Origin: Streptomyces camelliae
Lineage (GTDB): Bacteria; Actinomycetota; Actinomycetes; Streptomycetales; Streptomycetaceae
Direction: 5' to 3'
Length of the DNA stretch: 64,000 bases
Assembly: GCF_027625935.1 (NCBI RefSeq)
Contig: NZ_CP115300.1
Coordinates: forward strand, 1,736,001 to 1,800,000
A program made the position numbers and the translations under genes. The notes under the pieces were generated by a model. That model ran no database searches. It saw only the letters and a list, made by a program, of their open reading frames with translations, and was not told where the DNA came from. Positions 41,890-49,592 of this stretch are shown piece after piece. The first letter of the stretch is position 1, and the number at the start of each line of letters is the position of its first letter.

Positions 41890-43257
41890 TCACTCTCCCC
41901 TGGTCCATGCCAGGAACCGGCTGAACAGGCCGGGCTTGGGCTTCGACGCGCCCGGCGCGCTGTGCGCCATCGACCGGGACGCGGCCGCGACCGGGACGGC
42001 GGGGGCGGCCGGCTGCGGTTCCGTTTGCTGCGCCTGTGCCGGCGCGACGGTGCGCGGGGTGAACCGGACCGGCAGCGCCACCAGGGAGCGGCTCCACGGC
42101 GCCGGCACCCAGCTCAGGTCCTTGAAGGGGGCCCGGACCTCGATGTCGGGAAGCCGGTTGAGCAGGGATTCGACGGCCGTCACGGCGATCACGAACGCCG
42201 GGTCCTTGGCAGGGCAGGCGTGCGGCCCGGCCCCGAAGGCCAGATGGGCCTTGGCACTGAGCTGCTCGCGATGCTCGGCCAGCCGGGGATCGGTGTTCGC
42301 GGCGGCGAAGGAGATGACCACCGGATCGTTGGCCTTGACGACGCGTCCGCCGAGCTCCACGTCGTGCGTCGCGTAGTGAGCCGCGTAGTTGGCGATCGGC
42401 GCGTAGTTCCACAGCACCTGGTTGACCGCGTCCTCGACCGGCAGGTCCGCCTGCCAGTCCTCGCCCAGCATGAGCGCGCTGGTCGTGCCGATGACCGCGG
42501 ACAGCGGGGTGGTGCCGCCGGACAGCAGCGTCACGAGCTGGTGCAGCACCTCCTCGTCGGTCAGCTGTGCCGAGTGCTGCATCAGACGCGTCGTCAGGTC
42601 CTCGCCGGGCTGGCGCCGTTTGCGGGCGATCAGCTCGCCCAACGCCTCGGCCAGCACCTGGTCGGCACCCGGCGTACCGGAGAAGATACCGCTGATGCCG
42701 GTGATGACCCGGTCGCCGATCTCGGGCGGGCAGCCGAACAGGTCGCTGAAGACCAGCAGCGGCAGCGGCTGGGCGTACTCGGCCATCAGCTCGGCCTGGC
42801 CGAGCCGTTCGGTGCTGAACCGGCTGATCAGATAGTCGGCGGACGCCTGTGTCTGCCGTACCAGCTGCAGCTCGTTGACGGTGGCCAGGCTGTCGGTGAC
42901 GGCCTGGCGCAGCCGGGCGTGCGCGGCGCCGTCGCTGAACAGGGCGTTGGGCCGGTAGCCCAGCATCGGCAGCGCCGGACTGTCCTCGGGGACCCGGCCC
43001 TCGTTCAGCGCGTTCCAGCGCCGCGAGTCCCGGACGAACGACGCCGGGTTCTGCAGGATGTACAGGGCGGCGTCGTAGCTGGTGACCAGCTCGACCTCCA
43101 CCCCCGGCGCGATGTCGACGGGGGCGCTCGGGCCGAGCGTGCGCAGATAGGCGTACACCGCGTCGGGATCGGAGCCGAACTGCGGGCCGTAGAGCTGGGT
43201 GTTGCCGTGCGCGGGGCAGCCGGGGGGTGGCCCTTGTATGCCGGGTCGCTGGTGCAT
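41890..43257 (-). CDS. Cytochrome P450-like protein lacking ExxR (CYP157-type), conservon-associated
   Basis: 455 residues. The heme-thiolate loop is FGAGPHACPAKDPAF (Cys near residue 347), but the K-helix ExxR is replaced by QVLW in AVNQVLWNYAPI. This is the hallmark of CYP157 proteins found in Streptomyces conservons, for which monooxygenase activity has been hard to show. A Pro/Ala/Gln-rich tail of about 60 residues follows the catalytic domain. ATG at 43255-43257 is 12 bases after the cvnD stop with TAGGAG upstream, so it is the fifth gene of the operon. It may act as a sensor or ligand-binding partner rather than an oxidase (inference). Confidence 0.9.
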   Translation of the reverse strand: MHQRPGIQGPPPGCPAHGNTQLYGPQFGSDPDAVYAYLRTLGPSAPVDIAPGVEVELVTSYDAALYILQNPASFVRDSRRWNALNEGRVPEDSPALPMLGYRPNALFSDGAAHARLRQAVTDSLATVNELQLVRQTQASADYLISRFSTERLGQAELMAEYAQPLPLLVFSDLFGCPPEIGDRVITGISGIFSGTPGADQVLAEALGELIARKRRQPGEDLTTRLMQHSAQLTDEEVLHQLVTLLSGGTTPLSAVIGTTSALMLGEDWQADLPVEDAVNQVLWNYAPIANYAAHYATHDVELGGRVVKANDPVVISFAAANTDPRLAEHREQLSAKAHLAFGAGPHACPAKDPAFVIAVTAVESLLNRLPDIEVRAPFKDLSWVPAPWSRSLVALPVRFTPRTVAPAQAQQTEPQPAAPAVPVAAASRSMAHSAPGASKPKPGLFSRFLAWTRGE

Positions 43258-43269
43258 GGAGGGTGGCTC

Positions 43270-43830
43270 CTAGTCGATGAGGGACAGAAGGTGGCGCACG
43301 AGGGTGATGAGGGCGTGCGCCGAGGACTGCTCGTCGCGTACGTCGCAGGGGACGACGGGCGTGTCCGCGGACAGGTTGAGCGCCTCCCGTACCTCCGCGA
43401 GCGGGTAACCGGGCGTCCCGTCGAAGTGGTTGACGCCGATGGCGTACGTCAGTCCGAACCGCTCGACCAGGTCGAGGATGGGGAAGGACTCGTCGAGCCG
43501 CTCGGGGTCGACGAGGACCAGCGCGCCGAGGGCGCCCCGGGACAGCTCCTCCCACATCTCCTTGAAGCGTTCCTGTCCGGGCGTGCCGAACAGGTACAGG
43601 ACCACTTCGTCGGAGATGGTGAGGCGGCCGAAGTCCATGGCGACCGTGGTGGTGGTCTTGTCGGGGGTGCCCGACAGATCGTCGAAGCCCTCGCTGGCCT
43701 CGGTGATCTCCTCCTCGGTCCGCAGCGGCTCGATCTCGGAGATGCTTCCGATGCACGTGGTCTTCCCGACCCCGAAGTGCCCCACCACGAGGACTTTCAC
43801 CGCGGTGCGGACACCTGAATCCAGGTACAC
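43270..43830 (-). CDS. cvnD: Conservon GTPase CvnD (MglA/Ras-like)
   Basis: 186-residue small GTPase. P-loop VVGHFGVGKTTCIGSIS (about 15-31), switch/G3 region YLFGTPGQERFKEMW, G4-like NHFDGTPG in place of NKxD. The GTPGQ variant of DxxGQ is standard in this family. It is the fourth member of a conservon, a membrane-associated heterotrimeric-G-protein-like complex of sensor kinase-like CvnA, roadblock CvnB, DUF742 CvnC and GTPase CvnD that influences aerial growth and antibiotic production. GTG start at 43828-43830, 3 bases after cvnC. Confidence 0.93.
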   Translation of the reverse strand: MYLDSGVRTAVKVLVVGHFGVGKTTCIGSISEIEPLRTEEEITEASEGFDDLSGTPDKTTTTVAMDFGRLTISDEVVLYLFGTPGQERFKEMWEELSRGALGALVLVDPERLDESFPILDLVERFGLTYAIGVNHFDGTPGYPLAEVREALNLSADTPVVPCDVRDEQSSAHALITLVRHLLSLID

Positions 43831-43833
43831 GAA

Positions 43834-44217
43834 TCACGCTCCGAATCGGGCTTTGAGGCCGTCGAGCACGGCGCTGAGCACTTCTCGGTCGACACGCTCG
43901 GCGCGGGGAACGGGCTTGCGCGCGACGATCAGACCGTTGTCCTCCATCTGCGCGAGGAGGATCCGGACGATCCCCAGCGGCAGACGGGTGTGGGCGGCGA
44001 CCTCGGCCACCGAGAGAAAACCGTCCTTGACCAGGTCCAGGACCTGCCGGGCCTCCGGGGAGAGGGTGCGCGCCGAGGCGACGGCGTCCTCGCTCGCGGA
44101 GACCAGGGCCGTCCGCTCGTAGGCGTGCTCCGGGGGCAGGGAACGGCCGTTGGTGATGACGAAGAGCGGGACTAACGCCGAGGTCAGCTCCAGTTCCTCG
44201 TCCGGCTCGCCGGTCAT
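43834..44217 (-). CDS. cvnC: Conservon DUF742 protein CvnC, TTA codon at Leu15
   Basis: 127-residue DUF742 protein with a winged-helix look (ARQVLDLVKDGFLSVAEVAA and LPLGIVRILLAQMEDNGLIV). Start ATG 44215-44217 overlaps the cvnB stop as ATGA. Codon 15 (SALVPLF) is TTA at 44173-44175, so translation should depend on the bldA tRNA and, through coupling, may limit cvnD too. In conservons CvnC interacts with the other three products at the membrane; its molecular function is not settled. Confidence 0.92.
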   Translation of the reverse strand: MTGEPDEELELTSALVPLFVITNGRSLPPEHAYERTALVSASEDAVASARTLSPEARQVLDLVKDGFLSVAEVAAHTRLPLGIVRILLAQMEDNGLIVARKPVPRAERVDREVLSAVLDGLKARFGA

Positions 44218-45059
44218 GCGCGGCTCGCCTCCCCACGCGGTGCCAGGTCCCGGCTCAGGTGCGGTACGACCTGATGGAGACGCGTGGTGAACTCCTCGAT
44301 GTCGGCGTCGTGCTCGGCCGCGGCGGCCAGGAAGGCGCCGTGACCGGCCGAGATCAGGAAGATCCAGCCGTGCTGGAACTCGATGACCGTCTGCCGCCAG
44401 TGCGCCTCCTTGAGCGGCCCGGCGAACTGCGCGGTGGCGCGGCTGTAGGCATGGATGCCGGTCATCGCAGCCGAGATGGTGTCCGCGAGGTCCTGGCTCA
44501 TGCCCGTGGTCGCGCCGCGCGGCAGGCCGTCGGCGCCCAGCAGTACGGCGTGCCGGGCGCCGCGCACCTGGCCGATCACCTCGTCGAGGTCGGCGATCGG
44601 GATCCCGGTGCCCCGCCCCGCCTGCGCCTGCGCGCGGGGCTGTCCGGTGCGCTCCCCGGCGTCCTCGGCGTGCACCCGGGGCGGCGAGGTGAGGTTGTTG
44701 CCGAGCCGGGCGACGAGGCGGTGCATCCGGAAGGAGATCTGCTGCATGTCGACGTCGGGCGCGGCGGCCGCCGCCAGATAGGCCCCCTGCCCGGCGCCGA
44801 TGAGGAAGATCCAGCCGTGCGAGAACTCGATGATCGTCTGGTTCCACTCCCGGTCCTCGCCGGGACCGGCGAAGTGGGACGTGGCCCGGCTGAGCGACTG
44901 CATGCCCGCCATGGCGGCGGAGATCGTCCGTACGTCCTTGGCGTCCATGCCCTCGGTCGAACCGCGCGGCAGGCCGTCCGCGGACAGCAGGACCGCGTGG
45001 CGTGCCCTGGGCACATTGGCCACGATGTCCTCAAGCATCCACGACAGGTCCTCGATCAT
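44214..45059 (-). CDS. cvnB: Conservon roadblock/LC7 protein CvnB, in-gene tandem duplication
   Basis: 281 residues, twice the normal CvnB length of about 140. Two roadblock/LC7 domains are joined by a Gln/Arg-rich linker (about 130-150). Half one contains ARHAVLLSADGLPRGSTEGM, ISAAMAGMQSLSRATSHFAG and EFSHGWIFLIGAGQGAYLAA. Half two contains ARHAVLLGADGLPRGATTGM, ISAAMTGIHAYSRATAQFAG and EFQHGWIFLISAGHGAFLAA. The near identity shows a duplication with later divergence. Roadblock proteins dimerise and act as GTPase-activating partners, so this protein may be a ready-made pseudo-dimer. It is coupled by ATGA at both ends. Confidence 0.93.
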   Translation of the reverse strand: MIEDLSWMLEDIVANVPRARHAVLLSADGLPRGSTEGMDAKDVRTISAAMAGMQSLSRATSHFAGPGEDREWNQTIIEFSHGWIFLIGAGQGAYLAAAAAPDVDMQQISFRMHRLVARLGNNLTSPPRVHAEDAGERTGQPRAQAQAGRGTGIPIADLDEVIGQVRGARHAVLLGADGLPRGATTGMSQDLADTISAAMTGIHAYSRATAQFAGPLKEAHWRQTVIEFQHGWIFLISAGHGAFLAAAAEHDADIEEFTTRLHQVVPHLSRDLAPRGEASRA

Positions 45060-46249
45060 GCCTCATCGGACCCTTCGGACGGGGCCCCGGCGAGGTTACG
45101 GCCCGAGAGCGTGCCGCGCTGGAAGGCACCCAGGCTGCGCCCGGCCGCACGCCCGGCCTCCTCCGCCGCGGCGGGCGGCACGGTGAGCGAGGTGGTGGTC
45201 TCGTCGTGGTCGGGGACGCTGGCGATGGGCACCTGGCGGGCGCCGCGCCGGGGCAGACCGTGCTTGGTGCGCGTGACGGGTTCGGGCCGGCCGACGGTGC
45301 CGCGGACACCGGTCTCCTGCGCATCCACGACCGGAGCGGCCTCCTCCTCGGTCCACAGCTCTTCCGGCAGCAGGACGACCGCGCGCACGCCGCCGTAGCG
45401 GGAGACACCGGTGACGTCCACCCGGAAGCCGTACTGCTGCGCGAGCAGGCCGATCACCGGGAAGCCGAACTTCGGCTGGTTGCCCAGCTGCGACAGCCGG
45501 GGGCGGTAGTCACCGGAGAGCAGGTCGGTGGCCTTCTGCCGCTCCTCGTCGTTCATGCCGACACCGGCGTCGTCGATGACGATGCACAGGTTCTTCTGCA
45601 CCCGTTGGAACGTCACCTCGATCGGCGAGCCCGTCTGCGAGAAACTCGCGGCGTTGTCCAGCAGTTCGGCCACGGCGAGCGCCACCGGCGAGACGGTGGA
45701 CGCCTTCAGCGCGAAGCCCGTCTGCTGCATGATCTCGACGCGCCGGAAGTTACGGATCTGCCCCTGCGCGCTGCGCACCACGTCGTACACGCTCGCGGGA
45801 CGGTTACGACGGCCCAGCGGCGCACCGCACATCACCGCGATGCCCTGCGCCTTGCGCGCCATCTGCGCGTTGGCGTGGCTGACTTCGAGCAGGTCGCCCA
45901 GCACCGAGTGGCCGCCGTACTTGCGCTGGATCTCCTCCAGCAGCGCCAACTGCTCGGCCGCGAGGCTCTGCAGGAAGCGCGCGGAGCCCTTGAGGACGGC
46001 CTTGGTGCTGTCCTCGGCCGCCTCCTCGGCCTCCTGGATGGTCTTGGCATGCTCGGTCCGGTGCTGGTGCAACTCTGCTCGTAAAGCGGCGACTTGGGCA
46101 TCGGCCTCGCTCAGTCTCTGGGTGAGGGCAGCCTCGGAGCGGGCCTTCTTCGCCGCGATGGCCTTGTTGCGACGACTGAGGGCCACGGCCGCGACGAGCG
46201 TGATCGCCGTCACGGCAACCAGGCACCACACAAGTACGTCTCGAATCAT
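45056..46249 (-). CDS. cvnA: Conservon sensor kinase-like CvnA, TTA codon at Leu56
   Basis: 397 residues: one N-terminal membrane helix (VLVWCLVAVTAITLVAAVAL, about 5-24), a coiled coil (30-80), a helical core, and a GHKL ATPase domain (about 180-310) with N-box AVAELLDNAASFS and G1 box DDAGVGM. No canonical phosphoacceptor His block is seen. The C-terminal 90 residues are low complexity. Codon 56 (AALRAEL) is TTA at 46082-46084, inside a short patch of otherwise rare codons. First gene of the conservon operon; ATG at 46247-46249 with AGGAAAGG upstream. Confidence 0.92.
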   Translation of the reverse strand: MIRDVLVWCLVAVTAITLVAAVALSRRNKAIAAKKARSEAALTQRLSEADAQVAALRAELHQHRTEHAKTIQEAEEAAEDSTKAVLKGSARFLQSLAAEQLALLEEIQRKYGGHSVLGDLLEVSHANAQMARKAQGIAVMCGAPLGRRNRPASVYDVVRSAQGQIRNFRRVEIMQQTGFALKASTVSPVALAVAELLDNAASFSQTGSPIEVTFQRVQKNLCIVIDDAGVGMNDEERQKATDLLSGDYRPRLSQLGNQPKFGFPVIGLLAQQYGFRVDVTGVSRYGGVRAVVLLPEELWTEEEAAPVVDAQETGVRGTVGRPEPVTRTKHGLPRRGARQVPIASVPDHDETTTSLTVPPAAAEEAGRAAGRSLGAFQRGTLSGRNLAGAPSEGSDEA

Positions 46250-46537
46250 GGAAACCTTTCCTGGCGGGTAGCCTGCGGCCGTTGGCGGACGGACACCGGG
46301 GAGCCGGTGGCACGACCAACCGGGCACGACTCGGCCGCGGTTGCGAAGAAACCGGACTGAGAGCGTTTTCCGCGGCGCCTGAGCCGAGGGGACCAAGGTC
46401 ACAGACGCGGGGATGCTATCACTCACTTAGGTGAACCTGTGCACCGCGGAGACACCCCAACAGCCCTGCTCCACAGGCGGATTGTGACGTGCGGATGACG
46501 GCCGGGAATCCGTTCCGGAAATCTGCCGTTGACAGGG

Positions 46538-47047
46538 TCAGCGAAGCTGCGCGGCGAACGCCTCGTACGCGCGCTCGTCGAAGAGGACGAACCGCACCTC
46601 TTCGACGGCTGTCGGTGTGCTGCGCACCGTCTCCACCGCGATCCGGGCCGCATCGTCCATCGGCCACCGGTACACGCCGGTGGAGATCGCCGGGAACGCG
46701 ACCGTGCGGGCACCCAGCTCGTCGGCCACGCGCAGCGACTCCCGGTAGCAGGAGGCGAGCAGCGACGGATCGCTTCCCGAGGCCTGGTACACCGGGCCCA
46801 CCGTGTGGATGACCCAGCGGGCGTCGAGGTCGCCGGCCGTGGTGGCGACCGCCTGGCCCGTGGGCAGGCCCTTGCCGTACCGGGAGGCGCGCAGGGCCTG
46901 GCACTCCGCGAGGATCGCGGGACCGCCGCTGCGGTGGATGGCGCCGTCCACTCCGCCGCCGCCGAGCAGCGAGGAATTGGCGGCGTTGACGATCGCGTCG
47001 GCGCTCTGCCGGGTGATGTCGCCCTGGACGAGGGTGATGGTGGTCAT
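46538..47047 (-). CDS. Macrodomain protein (O-acetyl-ADP-ribose deacetylase type)
   Basis: 169-residue macrodomain of the MacroD/YmdB type that hydrolyses O-acetyl-ADP-ribose or mono-ADP-ribose esters. [37 protein letters not shown] and [13 protein letters not shown] are the ADP-ribose-binding loops with the catalytic Asp (VDGAI) present. The ATG at 47045-47047 overlaps the previous gene's stop as ATGA and is chosen over an upstream in-frame start at 47068. The sirtuin at 32433 makes its presumed substrate. Confidence 0.92.
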   Translation of the reverse strand: MTTITLVQGDITRQSADAIVNAANSSLLGGGGVDGAIHRSGGPAILAECQALRASRYGKGLPTGQAVATTAGDLDARWVIHTVGPVYQASGSDPSLLASCYRESLRVADELGARTVAFPAISTGVYRWPMDDAARIAVETVRSTPTAVEEVRFVLFDERAYEAFAAQLR

Positions 47048-48462
47048 GTCTGTCTCAGTCTCCGCCATACGGCCTTGGCCGCGTTGTGCCCCGACATGCC
47101 GTGCACACCGGGTCCCGGCGGGGTGGCCGAGGAGCAGATGAAGACGGCCGGATGAGGCGTGTGGTACGGGTACAGGGACAGTCTGGGGCGCAGCAGCAGC
47201 TGGAGCCCGGAGGCCGCGCCGCAGGCGATGTCGCCGCCGACGTAGTTGGCGTTGTGGGCGGCCAGCTCGGCGGGGCCGGCGGTGGCGCGGGCGAGCACGC
47301 GGTCGCGGAATCCGGGGGCGAAGCGCTCCAGTTGGCGTTCCATGGCGTCGGTGAGGTCACCGGACCAGCCGCCCGGGACATGGCCGTACGCCCAGAAGAC
47401 CTGCTTGCCCTCGGGCGCGCGGGTGGGGTCGACGATGCCGGGCTGCACGGTGATCATGAACGGCCGGTCGGGGGCGCGGCCCTCGCGCGAGGCGGCGCGC
47501 AGGGCGGTGCCGATCTCGGCCTGGCTCGCGCCGAGCTGCACGGTGGTGGCGACGCGGGCCTCGGGCGCGGTCCAGGGCACCGGGCCGTCCAGCGCGTAGT
47601 CGATCTTGAAGACGCTGGGGCCGTACCGGTAGCGCGCATACGTGTCACCGAAGCCGGCGATGCGGGCGAGCGCGGTGGGCGAGGTGTCGAAGACGTACGC
47701 GCGCGCGGGGGGCAGGTCGTCCAGGCGCTTGACCTCGTAGTCGGTGTGCACCGCGCCGCCGAGGTCGGTGAGATACGCGGCGAGGGCGTCGGAGATCGCC
47801 TGGGAGCCGCCGCGTGGCACCGGCCAGCCGCGGGCGTGTGCGGCCAGCGCGAAGACCAGGCCGATGGCGCCGGTGGCCAGACCGTCCAGCGGTGACATCA
47901 CATGCGCGACCAGGCCCGCGAACAGGGCCTTGGCCCGCTCGTCCTTGAAGCGGCGCATCAGCCACGTGGACGGGGGCAGGCCGGCCAGGCCGAAGCGGGC
48001 CAGCGTGAGGGGGTCGCGCGGGAGCGCGGTCAGGGGCAGGGACATGAAGTCCCGTACGAGGGTGTCCCAGTGAGCGAGGAACGGCTCGACCAGTCTGCGG
48101 TACGCCCCCGCGTCGCGCGGTCCGAAGGAGGCGGCCGTCTCGGCCACCGACCTCGACAGCACGGCCGCGCTGCCGTCGGGGAAGGGATGCGCCATCGGCA
48201 GCTCGGAGTGCAGCCACTGCAGTCCGTAGCGCTCCAGGGGAAGGGCGCGGAACGCCGGTGAGTTGATCCCGAGGGGGTGGGCCGCCGAGCACGGGTCGTG
48301 CCGGAAGCCCGGGAGGGTCAGCTCCTCGGTGCGGGCGCCGCCGCCGACGGTGGACTTCGCCTCGAACAGGGCCACGGAGAAGCCCCGGCGGGCCAGCTCC
48401 ACGGCAGCGGTCAGCCCGTTCGGCCCCGCACCCACCACGACCGCATCGAGCATCGACGGCAC
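47044..48462 (-). CDS. FAD-dependent NAD(P)/phytoene desaturase-like oxidoreductase
   Basis: 472-residue flavoprotein of the phytoene desaturase/CrtI-like superfamily. The FAD-binding motif [20 protein letters not shown] opens the protein, and the C-terminal FAD block [20 protein letters not shown] closes it. No carotenoid genes are nearby, so the substrate is open; many Streptomyces members are of unknown role. GTG at 48460-48462, or ATG at 48453. Its stop overlaps the macrodomain gene. Confidence 0.88.
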   Translation of the reverse strand: MPSMLDAVVVGAGPNGLTAAVELARRGFSVALFEAKSTVGGGARTEELTLPGFRHDPCSAAHPLGINSPAFRALPLERYGLQWLHSELPMAHPFPDGSAAVLSRSVAETAASFGPRDAGAYRRLVEPFLAHWDTLVRDFMSLPLTALPRDPLTLARFGLAGLPPSTWLMRRFKDERAKALFAGLVAHVMSPLDGLATGAIGLVFALAAHARGWPVPRGGSQAISDALAAYLTDLGGAVHTDYEVKRLDDLPPARAYVFDTSPTALARIAGFGDTYARYRYGPSVFKIDYALDGPVPWTAPEARVATTVQLGASQAEIGTALRAASREGRAPDRPFMITVQPGIVDPTRAPEGKQVFWAYGHVPGGWSGDLTDAMERQLERFAPGFRDRVLARATAGPAELAAHNANYVGGDIACGAASGLQLLLRPRLSLYPYHTPHPAVFICSSATPPGPGVHGMSGHNAAKAVWRRLRQT

Positions 48463-48540
48463 CTTCGGACCCCTTCGTCAGCCGATGGCCACTGAGGATC
48501 AGGATATGCCGGGGGACCGGCATTCCCTGGGGGCGGGGGC

Positions 48541-48635
48541 CGGCGGAGGCCGGGGCGCCGGGGCGGAGGCCGGGGCGCCGGGGCGGAGGCCGGGGCGCCG
48601 GGGCGGAGGCCGGGGCGCCGGGGCGGAGGCCGGCC
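48541..48635. repeat. 20-bp tandem repeat
   Basis: Four near-perfect head-to-tail copies of GGGCGGAGGCCGGGGCGCCG (48541-48620, first base differing in copy one) and a partial fifth, between the desaturase and inositol-phosphatase genes. Only one non-G/C base occurs per unit. No spacers, so not CRISPR. Confidence 0.95.
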
Positions 48636-48657
48636 GGGCCGGGCCCCTGCGCCGGAA

Positions 48658-49503
48658 TCAGGCCGGTGTGCGCAGCAGGCCGGCGATCCGTTCGGCCGTC
48701 GCCGTGTCGCGGGCCGCGGTGAAGGGCAGGGCATTGGCGCCGGTGACGCGGAACGGGATGCCGGTGCGGGTGAGGTGGGTGCCGCCCGCCTCCTCGACGA
48801 GGAGCAGTCCGGCCGCGTGGTCCCAGGCGGCCTCCCAGGAGAACGCGACGGCGTCCAACTCGCCCCGGGCGATGGCGAGATACTCCAGGCCCGCCGAGCC
48901 GCACGGGCGGGGCGCGATCCCCTCGGTCCACAGGCCGCGCAGGGCGCGCTTCTGCTCGTCGGTGGTGTAGTCCGGGTGGGACGTGGCGACGACGAGGTCC
49001 CGGCCGGGCTCGGGCGTGCCCGCGAAGAGCCGCTCGCCGTCGAGGAAGGCACCCCGGCCGCGGACCGCGGTGGCCATCCGGCCGCGCGCCGCGGCATAGG
49101 TCCAGGAGGCGATGACGACACCCCGGTGGGCGAGCGCGACCAGCGTGCAGAACCCGTCGTCGCCGTGCACGAACTGGCGGGTGCCGTCGACCGGGTCGAC
49201 GATCCAGACCGGCGCGTCGCCCTGGAGCGCCTCGTACGTCGCCGGGTCGGCGTGCACGGCCTCCTCGCCGACCACGACCGAGCCGGGCAGCAGGGCGCCG
49301 AGCGCCTCGGTGAGCCGCTTCTCGGCGAGCCGGTCGGCGTCCGTCACCAGGTCGTGCGGGCCGCTCTTCTGGTCGACCTCGTCCTCGGCGAGGCGGCGGA
49401 AGCGGGGCAGGATCTCGGCCGCGGCGGCGTCGCGCACCGCCTCCTCCACGTCGGCCGAGCGGCGGGTGAGAAACTCTTCGATGGTTTCCGTCTCTTCGAG
49501 CAT
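48658..49503 (-). CDS. Inositol monophosphatase family protein
   Basis: 281-residue Mg-dependent phosphatase of the IMPase/FBPase-like superfamily. VGEEAV (metal Glu pair), WIVDPVDGTRQFVHG (DPxDGT) and SWEAAWDHAAGLLLVEEAGG (WDxAAG) are all present, so it should be active on inositol phosphate, histidinol phosphate or PAP. The target cannot be chosen from sequence. ATG 49501-49503; single gene. Confidence 0.92.
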   Translation of the reverse strand: MLEETETIEEFLTRRSADVEEAVRDAAAAEILPRFRRLAEDEVDQKSGPHDLVTDADRLAEKRLTEALGALLPGSVVVGEEAVHADPATYEALQGDAPVWIVDPVDGTRQFVHGDDGFCTLVALAHRGVVIASWTYAAARGRMATAVRGRGAFLDGERLFAGTPEPGRDLVVATSHPDYTTDEQKRALRGLWTEGIAPRPCGSAGLEYLAIARGELDAVAFSWEAAWDHAAGLLLVEEAGGTHLTRTGIPFRVTGANALPFTAARDTATAERIAGLLRTPA

Positions 49504-49592
49504 GCGTCCATGAGAACATGCCCCACTGACAATCCCCGCCTGCCCGGTGCACACCGGGTGGAATCGGGATGAAGAGCAGGGGCTGCGCATGG

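Noticed and set aside
48541..48635. Possible CRISPR-like array
   Set aside because: Repeat units are directly adjacent without spacers and no cas genes are near; simple tandem repeat.
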